DNA of 64,000 bases, from positions 124,001-188,000 of the forward strand of contig CAWEVM010000017.1 in NCBI GenBank assembly GCA_963812505.1, in the 5' to 3' direction. Each line of letters opens with the position of its first letter. Positions within the stretch are counted from its first letter, which is position 1. Below the pieces are notes generated by a model. The model saw nothing but the letters and a program-made list of their open reading frames with translations. It was not told where the DNA came from and did not search any database. The position numbers were made by a program, and so were the translations under genes. Shown here piece by piece: positions 33,701 to 43,689 of the stretch. The stretch comes from JAMXLO01 sp963812505 (GTDB lineage Bacteria > Pseudomonadota > Alphaproteobacteria > Acetobacterales > Acetobacteraceae).

Positions 33701-34102
33701 TTAATCCGGCTTGAAGTTCATCGCGATACCGTTGATGCAGTAGCGCTGATACGTCGGTGGCGGGCCGTCGTCGAACACGTGTCCAAGGTGACTGCCGCAG
33801 TAGGCACAATGCACCTCGGTCCGCACCATGCCGTGGCTGTGATCGGTAGAGGTTTCCACGGCGCCAACGATCGGGTCATTGAAACTCGGCCAGCCTGTGC
33901 CGCTTTCGAATTTCAGACGCGATTCGAACAACGCTTGGCCGCAACCGGCACAAGAGAACCGACCAGGTCGCTTCTCGTTCAACAGCGCGCAACTGCCCGG
34001 CGCTTCCGTCCCGTGCGCGCGCATCACGTCGTATTGGTCCGCGGTCAGGATGCGGCGCCACTCGGCGTCGCTGTGTGTGACCGCGTATACCCTGTCTGCC
34101 AT
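33701..34102 (-). CDS. msrB: peptide-methionine (R)-S-oxide reductase
   Basis: A 133-residue repair enzyme starting MADRVYAVTH at 34102 (the frame is open to 34156 but extends beyond family length). The structural zinc is held by Cys51/Cys54 (CAGC) and Cys99/Cys102 (CAYC); the GTGWPSF loop and the catalytic Cys122 in RYCING are present. It reduces methionine-R-sulfoxide in proteins with thioredoxin. The next gene on the same strand starts 570 bases upstream and may be transcribed with it. Confidence 0.95.
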   Translation of the reverse strand: MADRVYAVTHSDAEWRRILTADQYDVMRAHGTEAPGSCALLNEKRPGRFSCAGCGQALFESRLKFESGTGWPSFNDPIVGAVETSTDHSHGMVRTEVHCAYCGSHLGHVFDDGPPPTYQRYCINGIAMNFKPD

Positions 34103-34125
34103 CGTCAATCCCCTGCGTGGTCGAC

Positions 34126-34671
34126 CTATATTGGCTCGCCCTCGCTGCTGCGCCAATTCTTCATCAGCGTATTGCTGGGGAGGTTTCGGTCGACCGCCTT
34201 GCGTGCTGACTCGGCGCCAGCAACCGGCAGGCCGGCGGTATCCAGCACGCCGATCTGCACGAGCACAGATGCCTGATCCCAGTAGATATGCTCATGCACC
34301 AGCTTGTCACCACTGAACTGCACGATCGCCACCAGGGGTATCTCGACCTTACGCCCGGTCGGAGCGACGCCCGGCAGCATCCAATCGATCTCCGACGTGT
34401 GGGTAAACGAGAATACCATTTCATCGACCAGGCTGTTGGCGCCGACGGTTCGGCTGATCAGCGTCATACTCGTGTCCGGAGGATTGGCGCCGATGAAGTG
34501 ATATTTGTAAAAGCGCTTCAACTGGTCGTGGCCGACGCCTCCGGTCATCGTGGGAATGTGGTTGACATAGGGCTGGTCGACCATCGTCGCCATGGTGCCG
34601 TCCACGTCGCGCGTTTCGAACTCCGTGCGCGTGTGGGCTTCCCAAAGCGCGACGAGATCGTGACCCTGCAT
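34126..34671 (-). CDS. SnoaL-like (NTF2-fold) ester cyclase family protein
   Basis: A 181-residue protein starting MQGHDLVALWEAHTRTEFE at ATG 34671, behind GGAGG. It carries the pattern of NTF2-like polyketide cyclases/ester cyclases: a long first helix, PYVNHIPTMTGGVG, FYKYHFIG, and a hydrophobic strand block (VEIPLVAIVQFSGDKLVHEHIYWDQASVL in pieces). NTF2-fold proteins of this kind isomerise or hydrolyse small molecules; no catalytic residue can be fixed. It lies between msrB and an aldo/keto reductase on the same strand. Confidence 0.65.
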   Translation of the reverse strand: MQGHDLVALWEAHTRTEFETRDVDGTMATMVDQPYVNHIPTMTGGVGHDQLKRFYKYHFIGANPPDTSMTLISRTVGANSLVDEMVFSFTHTSEIDWMLPGVAPTGRKVEIPLVAIVQFSGDKLVHEHIYWDQASVLVQIGVLDTAGLPVAGAESARKAVDRNLPSNTLMKNWRSSEGEPI

Positions 34672-34738
34672 GATTACCTCCGATGGAACGTGTAAGCCCG
34701 GCGGATTACCAGCGAATGGTGTGGCCGCGATAATATCA

Positions 34739-35719
34739 TCAGACGAACCCAACGACGGCATGCGGCACATAAGGCTCTTCCAGGGCCGCTATCTCATCTT
34801 CGGAAAGCTTCACCTCCACGGATGCGATCGCGTCGTCGAGATGCTGCAGCTTGGTGGCACCAACAATCGGCGCGGTAATCACCGGCTTAGATAGCAGCCA
34901 GGCGAGGGCCACCTGAGCGCGCGGCACTCCGCGCGCCGTCGCCACCGCGGCTACGCGATCCGCAACCCTCTTGTCGGCTTCAACCGTGTTTGCGAACAGC
35001 CTGGTGACCAACTCATCGGTCTCCGACCGTATGCTCGTGACGCTCCAATCCCGGGTCAGCCGGCCGCGTGCCTGCGGGCTCCACGGAATCACACCAATAC
35101 CTTCCGCCGCGCAGAGTGGCAGCATTTCGCGCTCTTCCTCCCGGTAGAGCAGGTTGACGAGGTTCTGCATGCTGACGAAGCGGGTCCAGCCGTGCCGCTC
35201 GGACACCGCGAGCGCGCGGGCGAATTGCCACGCATGCATTGACGACGCGCCGATATAGCGGACCTTGCCTGCCTTCACTACGTCGTGCAGTGCCTCCAGT
35301 GTCTCCTCGATTTGCGTCCCGTAGTCCCAGCGATGGATCTGGTACAGGTCGACGTAGTCGGTGCCGAGGCGGCGCAGGCTGGCGTCGAGCTCGCTGATTA
35401 TGGCTCGGCGTGACAGGCCGGCTCCGTTTGGACCGGGACGCATCCGTCCATAAACCTTGGTTGCGATGACCACATCGTCGCGCCGCGCGAAATCCTTCAG
35501 CGCCCGCCCCAGAATCTCCTCGCTGCTGCCGGCGGAGTAGCGATTTGCCGTATCGAAAAAGTTGATGCCGGCTTCCAACGCACGCCGGATGAACGGCCGA
35601 CTGTCCTCCTCACCCAGGCTCCAGGCGTGGTTGCCCTGGCCAGGGGTGCCGTAGCTCATGCATCCGAGACAGATCCTGGATACTTCAAGGCCGGTGCGGC
35701 CTAATTTCGCGTATTCCAT
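34739..35719 (-). CDS. aldo/keto reductase (second of two)
   Basis: A 326-residue barrel enzyme. Asp56 and Tyr61 (FFDTANRYS), Lys88 (ATKVY) and His129 (YQIHRWD) form the catalytic tetrad; PIVGATKLQHLDDAI is the cofactor-binding end. It shares little beyond the family core with the first copy and belongs to a different branch (AKR with a GQGNHAWSLGEEDS insertion near the N-terminus). The next gene downstream on the same strand is the SnoaL-like protein. Confidence 0.9.
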   Translation of the reverse strand: MEYAKLGRTGLEVSRICLGCMSYGTPGQGNHAWSLGEEDSRPFIRRALEAGINFFDTANRYSAGSSEEILGRALKDFARRDDVVIATKVYGRMRPGPNGAGLSRRAIISELDASLRRLGTDYVDLYQIHRWDYGTQIEETLEALHDVVKAGKVRYIGASSMHAWQFARALAVSERHGWTRFVSMQNLVNLLYREEEREMLPLCAAEGIGVIPWSPQARGRLTRDWSVTSIRSETDELVTRLFANTVEADKRVADRVAAVATARGVPRAQVALAWLLSKPVITAPIVGATKLQHLDDAIASVEVKLSEDEIAALEEPYVPHAVVGFV

Positions 35720-36009
35720 TTCCGCGCTCCGTGGAGAAAGGCGCCGAATATCGGCGTATCCGAGACAAGACGGTCAATGATCCGCTTTGCCGGAACATCG
35801 TGGAACGACGAGCATTGCAAGTACCCGGCAAGCAGATTGCCACTGCGCTGTGGCCGCATACTAGGTGGCAGCGACGGGCGTCGTCGAGCCAATGCCACCC
35901 ACGCTCCGGTGACAAATACCACTTTGCCACCGGAAGCTGTTGTCATACTGCCGTTCTATTTTGGATCCAGGCCAAGCCGCGCCGTGGCGGAGCTCACATT
36001 AGGCGGTGT

Positions 36010-36435
36010 TCAACCCCCGCTCGCTGCTTCGTTGTATTCGGCGTCAGTGACATGCGTACCCCAAGCAGTGCCCTGCCCCTGTTCGCCGGCTTCCGATAAC
36101 GCCAAATGCGCGAATAGCCGATCGGGCGACGCACCGTGCCAATGCAAGATATCCGGAGGGATGTTGACCGTATCGCCCGGGTTCAGCACCTGCGGCTTCT
36201 CGCCCTTGAAGCAGATGCGGCCTACGCCGGACAAACAGAAGAGAGTCTGTCCAACCGGATGGGAGTGCCACGCGGTGCGTGCTCCCGGCGTGAACGTAAC
36301 GACTGAACCTCCAAGGCGCGACGGAGCCTCAGCGGTGATCACCGGATCCTGGAACACGACGCCGGTGAAGGTCTCGGCTGCCCCTCGCCTTGTGGTTCGC
36401 GCCGTGGCGCGAATGACTCCAGCTTTCACTGCCAT
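36010..36435 (-). CDS. cupin-domain protein (carboxymuconolactone/quercetinase-like)
   Basis: A 141-residue single-domain cupin with a clear metal site: HSHPVGQTLFCLSGVGRI (first motif, two His and a Glu-equivalent Gln) and PGDTVNIPPDILHWHGA (second motif, His). Such cupins often bind a divalent metal in aromatic or quinone metabolism. An ATG lies at 36435. A downstream NIPSNAP-like gene on the same strand is separated by a strong hairpin, so transcription of the two is probably distinct. Confidence 0.8.
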   Translation of the reverse strand: MAVKAGVIRATARTTRRGAAETFTGVVFQDPVITAEAPSRLGGSVVTFTPGARTAWHSHPVGQTLFCLSGVGRICFKGEKPQVLNPGDTVNIPPDILHWHGASPDRLFAHLALSEAGEQGQGTAWGTHVTDAEYNEAASGG

Positions 36436-36528
36436 GACTTTACTCCTCCCGTGACTACGGCCTCACGACCGGCAGGCGGTAAGCATAGCGACCGTGCCCG
36501 ACGCGACGCAAACGGTGTCGATCACGGC

Positions 36529-36562
36529 CCTCGGCTCTGGCGCACAGGCGCCAGAGCCGAGG
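36529..36562 (-). terminator. perfect 15-bp hairpin after the NIPSNAP gene
   Basis: CCTCGGCTCTGGCGC (36529-36543) and its exact complement (36548-36562) enclose an ACAG loop. It lies 5 bases after the stop of the minus-strand NIPSNAP gene. The stem is long and GC-rich but no T-run follows on the minus strand (the next bases read GGCCGTGATCG), so it may be an mRNA-stabilising 3' hairpin or a Rho-aided terminator rather than a classic intrinsic terminator. Confidence 0.75.
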
Positions 36563-36567
36563 CGTGG

Positions 36568-36894
36568 TCATTTCACCGACGAATACGGCGTCGGGCCAAG
36601 AATGAAGTTCTTCACATTGGCGACGATCGGGCCGGCTTCCTCGGTCTTGGCGCGCGCCGTGTGCCATTCCGGATCAGCCTGGAACGCATTCCACTTCTTT
36701 TCGCGATCCGCCAGGGAATCCCACTGCAGCATATAATACAGGGTCTGGTTCAACTCACCGATCACGGTGGTCCAGAACCCAGCCTGCTTGATACCGTGCT
36801 TCTCCCAGATTTTCAGCGTGATCGTAGAGAACCGCTTGTTCAGATCGGGCAGCTTCCCTGGAACGCACTCGTAAATTCGCAGTTCATAAAGCAT
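36568..36894 (-). CDS. NIPSNAP-family small protein
   Basis: A 108-residue protein of the NIPSNAP ferredoxin-like (dimeric alpha/beta barrel) family: MLYELRIYECVPGKLPDLNKRF at the start, a central WKxFxxDPEW-type stretch (WNAFQADPEWHTARAK) and a C-terminal strand. These are cytosolic small proteins often next to catabolic genes; the catalytic role is unknown. It ends at a perfect hairpin and lies downstream of the MFS gene on the same strand. Confidence 0.85.
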   Translation of the reverse strand: MLYELRIYECVPGKLPDLNKRFSTITLKIWEKHGIKQAGFWTTVIGELNQTLYYMLQWDSLADREKKWNAFQADPEWHTARAKTEEAGPIVANVKNFILGPTPYSSVK

Positions 36895-37055
36895 GGTTTC
36901 TCCCTCTCACGTCGGACCAGAAGAGTGTGCAACTGGCAATGGATCGAGGCAAGACCAGTTCAAAAAACCACAGCGGAGAGCGGGTCGGTAACAGTGCGAC
37001 GACGGCCAATGGCAACGAGGCAAACCTGCGTTCAACCACTTCCTTCCCGGCATGG

Positions 37056-38333
37056 TCAGCTTTCGTCGGCAGCAGCTCCGACCGGCGCTCGCGACAATGT
37101 TCCGTCGGATGTGTCTAGTGGATCGTGTGCAAGCGATGCTGCCTGCGGCGCCAGGATCCCGAACGGCCGCTCCAGGTGCAACGGCGGCGCCGTGGTCATA
37201 CTCCGCACCGCAGCGACGAGAGCCAAAAGGACCGCAGCTACGGCCATAAAGTAAAATACGCCGTCGATACCGAAACGCGCCATGATGGTTGTGCCGATAA
37301 GTGGGCCAATCACTGAGCCGAGCCCGCTCACCAGAATCAGTCTGCCACTGACCGCTACCACCCGATCGGCAGGCATGCGGTCGTGCGCGAGGGCGACGCA
37401 AACCGGATAAAGCGTCGACATAAAGCCACCCAGGAGAGCCGCCGTCGTCAGTACTATCGGCCGGGAGTGAGGCAGCAGAACCAGGGCAACGGCAGTGCCC
37501 GCAAAACCGGCGCCGAGCGCGGCCAGTACGATGCGCCGATCGAAGCGGTCGGAAAGCCGGCCGACCGGGACCTGAAACACAAGCCCGCCTAACACCGCAA
37601 CCAGCATGAACAGCGCGATCGTGGTTCGCTCGATGCTCTCACCCTGCATCCAGGCCGGCACAAGCGCGTAGAATGCGCTGCTGACGAGCCCGCTGACCAC
37701 GCAGCCAATTACCGCCACGGGCGCCGCACGCGAGAGCTCCCCGTAGGGAAGTTTCGTCGCTGCGGTCACTCGGGGCGGCTCGGCTCTGGTCGTGCTCACC
37801 ATGACCAGCGCCACTGCGAACAGGGTGACGATCACATCGAATGGTGCGGACAATTCAATATCAGCACTGCCGATCAGGAGTTGTCCAACCGCAAGGGCAA
37901 CGAAGGTACCGACCATGTAAACCGAGAAGATCAGTCCGCGCTGAGACGACTGGGCCTTGGCGTTGAGCCAACTCTCGGTCGTAACGAAAATCCCAGAGCA
38001 GCCGAACCCGATGACTGCGCGCAGGATCAGCCATGCCAATGGCCCAGCCCAGAGAGGCATGGCCGCTGTCGCGGCGACCACGAGGCCGCAGAACGCAGCA
38101 TAGGCACGGATGTGTCCAATCCGCTCGATGATTCGTCCGCACCGCAATGCGCCGAGTGTGAAGCCGGCGAAATAGCTGCTGAGCACCAGGCCCGCCATGG
38201 TTGCATCGAAGTTCTCGATCGCGACGCGCAAAGAAATGAAGGTACCAAAGAAGCCATTGGCAAGCTGAATCGCGCTCGTCGCAACGACCAGCATTCCGAT
38301 CTGAGTACGCATCGATTCGGTCGGCCGCATCAC
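37056..38333 (-). CDS. MFS transporter
   Basis: A 425-residue protein with about twelve predicted spans split 6+6 by a cytoplasmic loop (EPPRVTAATKLPYGELSRAAP). The loop-2 motif is degenerate (GRIIERIGHIR) and loop 8-9 reads PVGRLSDRFDRR. It belongs to the MFS general (YcaD-like) group; the substrate is not predictable. It follows the M20/dipeptidase region on the opposite strand, with 404 bases between. Confidence 0.82.
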   Translation of the reverse strand: MMRPTESMRTQIGMLVVATSAIQLANGFFGTFISLRVAIENFDATMAGLVLSSYFAGFTLGALRCGRIIERIGHIRAYAAFCGLVVAATAAMPLWAGPLAWLILRAVIGFGCSGIFVTTESWLNAKAQSSQRGLIFSVYMVGTFVALAVGQLLIGSADIELSAPFDVIVTLFAVALVMVSTTRAEPPRVTAATKLPYGELSRAAPVAVIGCVVSGLVSSAFYALVPAWMQGESIERTTIALFMLVAVLGGLVFQVPVGRLSDRFDRRIVLAALGAGFAGTAVALVLLPHSRPIVLTTAALLGGFMSTLYPVCVALAHDRMPADRVVAVSGRLILVSGLGSVIGPLIGTTIMARFGIDGVFYFMAVAAVLLALVAAVRSMTTAPPLHLERPFGILAPQAASLAHDPLDTSDGTLSRAPVGAAADES

Positions 38334-38737
38334 TCTCCACCATCTTGCGGCCGATCGGCGGAAGCCGGCCGTGGCCCGTTCAGCACTATCATGCTCAGGT
38401 TCCGGGTCTTCGCGATCAACTGGCTCCGTGCCACGTCCGTTTATACATGTCTGGCCGTCCCGCTACGGCAATCGGTAGATGCTCGCCCAGCTCTGCGCAG
38501 TCAATGCTCTGGTACTTTTCGCTCCATTTCCGACGGTCTTATATCCGCCCGGTTGTATTTAGCTGATCGCCTATCAAGGATGACATGAGACCAGCGTCTC
38601 AGCGTTGTGCCCGCTGTCCCATTTAGCTCATGAACCGTGAGAACCCAGAACGGTTGCACGCCAGACGCTAGGCAAGTGCTTGCACAATGCCGGTGCAACG
38701 ACTATCAAACATATGACTGTAGGGAGGTTATTGTACC
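38334..38737. promoter_or_regulatory. intergenic region with an inverted repeat upstream of the dipeptidase gene
   Basis: A 404-base gap between the MFS gene (minus) and the M20 dipeptidase (plus). No frame with coding character was seen. At 38680-38698 lies TTGCAC-(7)-GTGCAA, a perfect 6-base inverted repeat that could be an operator for a dimeric regulator (GntR/LacI-type); a single CGGTTGCAC copy occurs at 38651-38659. A GGGAGG ribosome binding site (38718-38723) precedes ATG 38738. Confidence 0.4.
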
Positions 38738-40147
38738 ATGGTCGCGAAATCCAAAACAGCGGACGACGCCGTCCTCGCCCGAGTGGATGAGAACCTGGAC
38801 AAGGCCCGCGGACGCTTGTTTGAGCTGCTGCGTATTCCAAGCATCAGCACGCAGCCCGCGCACAAGCAGGACGTGCAACACGCAGCGGAATGGCTCCGTG
38901 GCCAGCTGGCAGATCTTGGCTTCGAGGTTGCTATCAAACCGACGTCCGGCCATCCTGTCGTGCTCGGTCAGCATTCCGGTCCCAAAGGAACCAAGGCGCC
39001 GCACATCCTGTTCTACGGGCACTATGACGTGCAGCCGCCGGATCCACTCGATCTGTGGAACAGTCCGCCGTTTGACCCGCAAATCGTCGAGGGACCGCGT
39101 GGGCCTCGTGTGGTGGCGCGGGGCGCCGTCGACGACAAAGGGCAATTGATGATGTTCGTCGAGGCACTGCGGGCCTGGAAAGAGGCCGGCGATGGCATTC
39201 CAGCACCTGTCACCATGCTGCTGGAGGGCGAGGAAGAAATCGGCAGCCCCAATCTGGAACCATTTCTTGCTACCAACAAAACCTCGCTGGCGGCCGACTT
39301 TGCGCTGATCAGCGACACCAACATGTGGGACATCGATACGCCAGGGATAACCACGCGGCTGCGTGGGATGTGCAACTGCGAGATCACCCTGAAAGGTCCC
39401 GGCCTCGACCTGCATTCCGGACTATTTGGTGGCTCGGCGCTCAACCCGATCAATGCGCTGACCCACGTTCTGGGCGATCTGCGTGACACGCAGGGACGGA
39501 TACAGATTCCTGGCTTCTACGATGCGGTAAAACCGGTCTCCAACGAGCAGCAATCACAGTGGCAGGCGCTCGGCTTCGACGAAGCGGCGTTCCTCCGCGG
39601 CATCGGTTTGTCCAGACCGAGCGGCGAGGCCGGCATGTCGGGACTGCAGCGCATATGGGCGAGACCCACGGCGGACATCAACGGAATCTGGGGCGGCTAT
39701 ACCGGCGAAGGCAGCAAGACAATCATTCCGTCCGAGGCATCCGCCAAGGTCTCGTTCCGCCTGGTTCCCGATCAGGATCCGCAGGCAATCTTCGAGGCGT
39801 TCAAGAAATTCGTCGCCGACCGGCTTCCACCGGATGCACAGGTCACCTACCGGGCGTTCGGCATGACTCCTGGCATGGAGATCGAGGTCAATACGCCCTG
39901 GGTGAAGGCTGCGCGCGCCGCCATGCAGCGGGAATATGGACGACCGGCCGTGATGATCGGCAGTGGCGGATCGATCCCGGTGGTAGAGCAGATCAAACGC
40001 ACGCTCAACATCGACACGCTGATGATGGGGTTCGGGCTGGATGACGATCAGGTCCACAGCCCCAATGAGAAGTTCGAGATGCGTTGCTTCCATAAGGGCA
40101 CTCGATCACACGCGCTTCTTCTGGGCGAACTCGCGCGGAGTGCTTGA
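38738..40147 (+). CDS. M20-family dipeptidase/metallopeptidase
   Basis: A 469-residue zinc exopeptidase of the M20/ArgE/CNDP group. Metal ligands: His95 and the adjacent Asp97 in FYGHYDVQP, bridging Asp132 or Asp133 in GAVDDKG, Glu165-166 in EGEEEIGS and a late His (NEKFEMRCFHKG). The lid domain lies between about 210 and 330 with the conserved GLDLHSGLFGG start. It would cleave dipeptides or N-acyl amino acids in the cytosol. The convergent SLC13-type and the AbgT transporters that follow fit import of its substrates. Confidence 0.9.
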   Translation: MVAKSKTADDAVLARVDENLDKARGRLFELLRIPSISTQPAHKQDVQHAAEWLRGQLADLGFEVAIKPTSGHPVVLGQHSGPKGTKAPHILFYGHYDVQPPDPLDLWNSPPFDPQIVEGPRGPRVVARGAVDDKGQLMMFVEALRAWKEAGDGIPAPVTMLLEGEEEIGSPNLEPFLATNKTSLAADFALISDTNMWDIDTPGITTRLRGMCNCEITLKGPGLDLHSGLFGGSALNPINALTHVLGDLRDTQGRIQIPGFYDAVKPVSNEQQSQWQALGFDEAAFLRGIGLSRPSGEAGMSGLQRIWARPTADINGIWGGYTGEGSKTIIPSEASAKVSFRLVPDQDPQAIFEAFKKFVADRLPPDAQVTYRAFGMTPGMEIEVNTPWVKAARAAMQREYGRPAVMIGSGGSIPVVEQIKRTLNIDTLMMGFGLDDDQVHSPNEKFEMRCFHKGTRSHALLLGELARSA

Positions 40148-40163
40148 GGCCTGTAGCGACGTG

Positions 40164-41976
40164 TCAGAACCTCCAGAACAAAGGCACGACAAAAACAGCA
40201 ACCACGAAATAGAGCAGCATCAGCGGCAGCCCAAGTTTCCAGTAGTCATCGAACCGGTAGCCGCCCGGGCCCATGACCATCAGGTTGACAGGTGTCGCCA
40301 CGGGCGTCAGCAGCGCCGCCGCTGAAACCACCGCGACGCTCATCAGCACGGGACGCGGGGATATGCCGAGTTCACTCGCGGCCGCCGTTGCAATCGGGAT
40401 CACAATGAGTGCGGTTGCCGTGTTGCTGATGAGTTGACCGAGGACGGCCGTCAGCACAAACAGTCCCGCCAACAGTGCATAGGGACTGCCGCCGCCGACA
40501 AGATGAACAAGCCCTTCCGCCATGAGATTGGCGGCACCGCTATTGGTCATGGCGGTCGAGAGAGGGATCATGGCGCCGACCAGGATCACGGTCGTCCAGT
40601 TGATGCCGCGATAGGCTTGTTCGACCGTGACCACGCGAAATAGCACCATCGCGCAGGCAGCGACCAGACCTGCGATGGCGGATGGCACCACACCCGTCGC
40701 GAGCAGCAACACCATGCCGAGCAGCACCGCAATCGCTGTCGTGGCGCGTGCCCCCATGGGCACAGCCTGACGACGAACCAGCTCGGGCGAGTCAACGACG
40801 AGTACATTGGGATCATCGAGGTGTTGGTCGAGTGCTTCCCAGGTTCCCTGCAGCAGCAGGGTATCGCCGGCAGAAAGGACGGTCTCGTCAGGTCCCTGGT
40901 CCTCCCCTCCCCGCTGCACCGCGAGGATGACCAGATCGCCACTCGGCGTGACCATCCCGGGAAACACCGACTGGCCGATCATGTCGGACCGCGGAGGTAC
41001 CACCACCTCCGCCAAACCAGACCTGCGATTGAACAGCGTACCCGCGATATCCGTCGGCGCGTCCTCCTCGCGGAAGGCCAACAGCTTGTCTGATGCGAGG
41101 CTGGCAGCGGTTTCCGCGTCGCCCCGTACGATCAGGACATCTCCAACGGCAAGCGCTGGACGCCTCACTCGACCCGCGCCATCGCCTGCCTGGATGGCGA
41201 CCAAGGTAAGCCCTGAGTAATCCGTCAGGTCAACACCACCCGAGGCGGTTCCGACATATGAGGAATTCGGACGCACGCGGAGTTGGAACAAGCCGTCATT
41301 CAGCCGATATTGCTCCACGAGCGTACGGGCGTGCCGGCTGAGATCGGATGGCAGCGATCGTCCACTTCGTTCCGGCAGTAATCGTTGCCCGAACAGCACC
41401 ACAATCAGAATGGTGCCGGCTACCAAAGGGATGCCGGCGATCGCAAATGAGAAGAAACCGAACGGTGGCAGCCCCGCCTCCGTCGCTGCCTCCGACACGA
41501 GCACGTTCACCGGCGTGCCGGTGAGTGCCAGGAGCGATCCGCAATGCGCCGAGAAGGCCAGCGGCATCAGCAGTTGTGATGGCGCACGACCGAGACGGAT
41601 CGCCATGACCACAACGACCGGCAGCAGTGCGGCGACCGCTCCGTTGACGCTGATCAGTGCGGTCAGCACGGCAACCAGCGACATCATGAGAACGAGCAGC
41701 CGGACACGGCTTTGTCCGGCCTGGGCAATCAATCCCTGTCCTGCCCAGGCGGTCACTCCTGTGGCATCGAGGCCAGTACCTGACAATAAACAGCGACGCG
41801 ATGAAGATCACCGCGGGATCGCCAAGTCCTCCGAGCGATTCCTGGAGATTGGTCACTCCGGTGAAATACAGTGCGAGCGCTGTGCCGAGGGCCACGAGGA
41901 CGACCGGAATGCGGTTCCAGACGAACAGCACCACAATCGCGGCGACGATGGCGAAGGTAAGCGTGATGCTGCTCAC
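40164..41976 (-). pseudogene. SLC13/DASS-family transporter with TrkA-C domains, frameshifted
   Basis: The C-terminal 540 codons (40164-41786) carry two Trk-type regulator domains (residues about 180-330) between transmembrane bundles: the SNT motif-like LTGTPVNVLVSEA and a second NTATALIVIPIA, typical of SLC13/DASS or CitM-like carriers. The missing N-terminal 60 residues (SSITLTFAIVAAIVVLFVW ... FIASLFIV) are in the next frame from GTG 41974-41976. The two frames join near 41780-41788 with one base missing (FIV then SGTGLDATGV). Either a real frameshift or a sequencing error; the protein would import dicarboxylates or sulfate. Confidence 0.8.
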
Positions 41977-42074
41977 GCTGCCAGCCCCACATGCGCAGTT
42001 GCAGTTTCTTGCCGGCATAGTAGCCGGTCAACACACCCATCCCGAACCATGATCGATACCTTCGCTGCCAGGCG

Positions 42075-43610
42075 TCAGACGCCGAACGGAACGCCCATCA
42101 AATACCAAATGATCAGGATTACCGTCCACACGACATAAAGAGCGGCGGTGTATGGTAACATCATCGCCACAACGGTTCCGACGCCTGCGTCCTTCTGGTA
42201 CTTCTGGGCAAATATGACGATCATGCCGAAATAGGCCATCAATGGCGTGATCACGTTTCCTGGCGAGTCGCCCACGCGATAGGCGGCCAACACGACGTCC
42301 GGCGCGACATTCAGCTTCATGAACAGAGGCACGAAGATTGGCGCCAGGATCGCCCATTTCGCAATCGCGGCCGGGATGATCAGGTTGACGACGGCGGTGA
42401 TGACAACAAAGACGATCAGCAAGGGTAGCGAGCCAAGATTCGCGCTTTCGATGATGTCTGACAATCTGACCGCCGCGATCGTTGCCAGGTTGCTGTAGTT
42501 GAAGTGCGCAAGGAACTGACTGATGACCAGGAACAGGAAGAGCAGCCCCCCGAGCCCCGAAAAGGTCTTGGTGATCGCCGCGATTGCCTCCGTCACGTTG
42601 TTGATGGTTCCCGCGGCTTTGCCATAGGCAAAGCCCGTGATGAGAAACACCAGCATGATCATGACGATCAGACTGTTCATCAATGGCGAATCACCGATGA
42701 GCGCGCCGGTCTCAGGATTTCGCAGCGGCGACCCCGAGGGCAGTGTGAGCAAGCCAAGCACAATGAGAAAGCCGATCAGCCCGTACAGCGCGGCCCGCAG
42801 TCCTCGCGCCTCCGCCGCCGACGTTCCCGTGCTCTCCTCGATTGGCCTTTCTCCATGGTACGGACCGAGCCGAGGCTCGACCACCCGTTCCGTGATCACT
42901 GTACAGACAATGCAGAGCAGCACACTCGATACGATGGAGAAATACAGGTTGGCCGTCACATAGAGCGAGTATCCCGGGTTTAGCAGGTGGATGGCGTCGT
43001 TGGTGATTTCGGTCAGCACGCCGTCGATTGGGGTGATGATCAGATTCACGCCAAACACCGCGGCGACGCCAGAGAAGGCCGCGGCCAGGCCCGCGATCGG
43101 ATGCCGCCCGAGGCTCAGGAAAGCGGCGGCCCCCAGGGGGATCAGCACCAAATACCCGGCGTCAGACGCGACGCTCGACAACACACCCATCGCGACAATG
43201 ATGAAGGTGATCGCCTTGCGCGGCGCGACAATCACGATCTTCCGGATGATTGCGTTGACCAGTCCTGCCTCTTCCGCCAGACCGACACCAACCATTGCCA
43301 CCAGAATGATCCCGACCGGACCGAAGCCCAGGAAATTCCTGACGACGGATGTGATGATGAAGCGCAAGCCTTCCATCGTCAGGAGACTGTTGACGACGGC
43401 TGTCGAATAGGAAGCCTTGTGGGTCACCGGATCGATGACCTGGTAGGTGACGCTGGTACCCAGCAGATGGAACACGTGCGACAGCACGATGACGATGACG
43501 GACATCAACAGGAATATGATGGCCGGATGCGGGACCTTGTTTCCCACGATCTCGACGCCGTCGAGCAGCTTCTGCAGGAATGTCTTTGGCGCCACTGTGG
43601 TCTCGCTCAT
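42075..43610 (-). CDS. abgT: AbgT-family transporter
   Basis: A 511-residue integral membrane protein of the AbgT (p-aminobenzoyl-glutamate) family. Conserved patches: KVPHPAIIFLLMSV near the N-terminus, SSVASDAGYLVLIPL, ITPIDGVLTEITND, LAHFNYSNLATI, IIPAAIAKWAILAPIFVP and AYRVGDSPGNVITPLMAYFG. Members import p-aminobenzoyl-glutamate or export sulfonamides. The start at ATG 43610 (MSETTVAPKTF) is preferred over 43643, as GGGGG precedes it. It is 98 bases upstream of the SLC13-type gene and downstream of the porin gene, all on the minus strand. Confidence 0.93.
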   Translation of the reverse strand: MSETTVAPKTFLQKLLDGVEIVGNKVPHPAIIFLLMSVIVIVLSHVFHLLGTSVTYQVIDPVTHKASYSTAVVNSLLTMEGLRFIITSVVRNFLGFGPVGIILVAMVGVGLAEEAGLVNAIIRKIVIVAPRKAITFIIVAMGVLSSVASDAGYLVLIPLGAAAFLSLGRHPIAGLAAAFSGVAAVFGVNLIITPIDGVLTEITNDAIHLLNPGYSLYVTANLYFSIVSSVLLCIVCTVITERVVEPRLGPYHGERPIEESTGTSAAEARGLRAALYGLIGFLIVLGLLTLPSGSPLRNPETGALIGDSPLMNSLIVMIMLVFLITGFAYGKAAGTINNVTEAIAAITKTFSGLGGLLFLFLVISQFLAHFNYSNLATIAAVRLSDIIESANLGSLPLLIVFVVITAVVNLIIPAAIAKWAILAPIFVPLFMKLNVAPDVVLAAYRVGDSPGNVITPLMAYFGMIVIFAQKYQKDAGVGTVVAMMLPYTAALYVVWTVILIIWYLMGVPFGV

Positions 43611-43689
43611 TAGTTCCCCCTTCGACACTCTGCCAGATGGCATCGGTCTGCGCGCGCGTCGCGCGGTCCGCCTATGTCACCCTCGGTAC

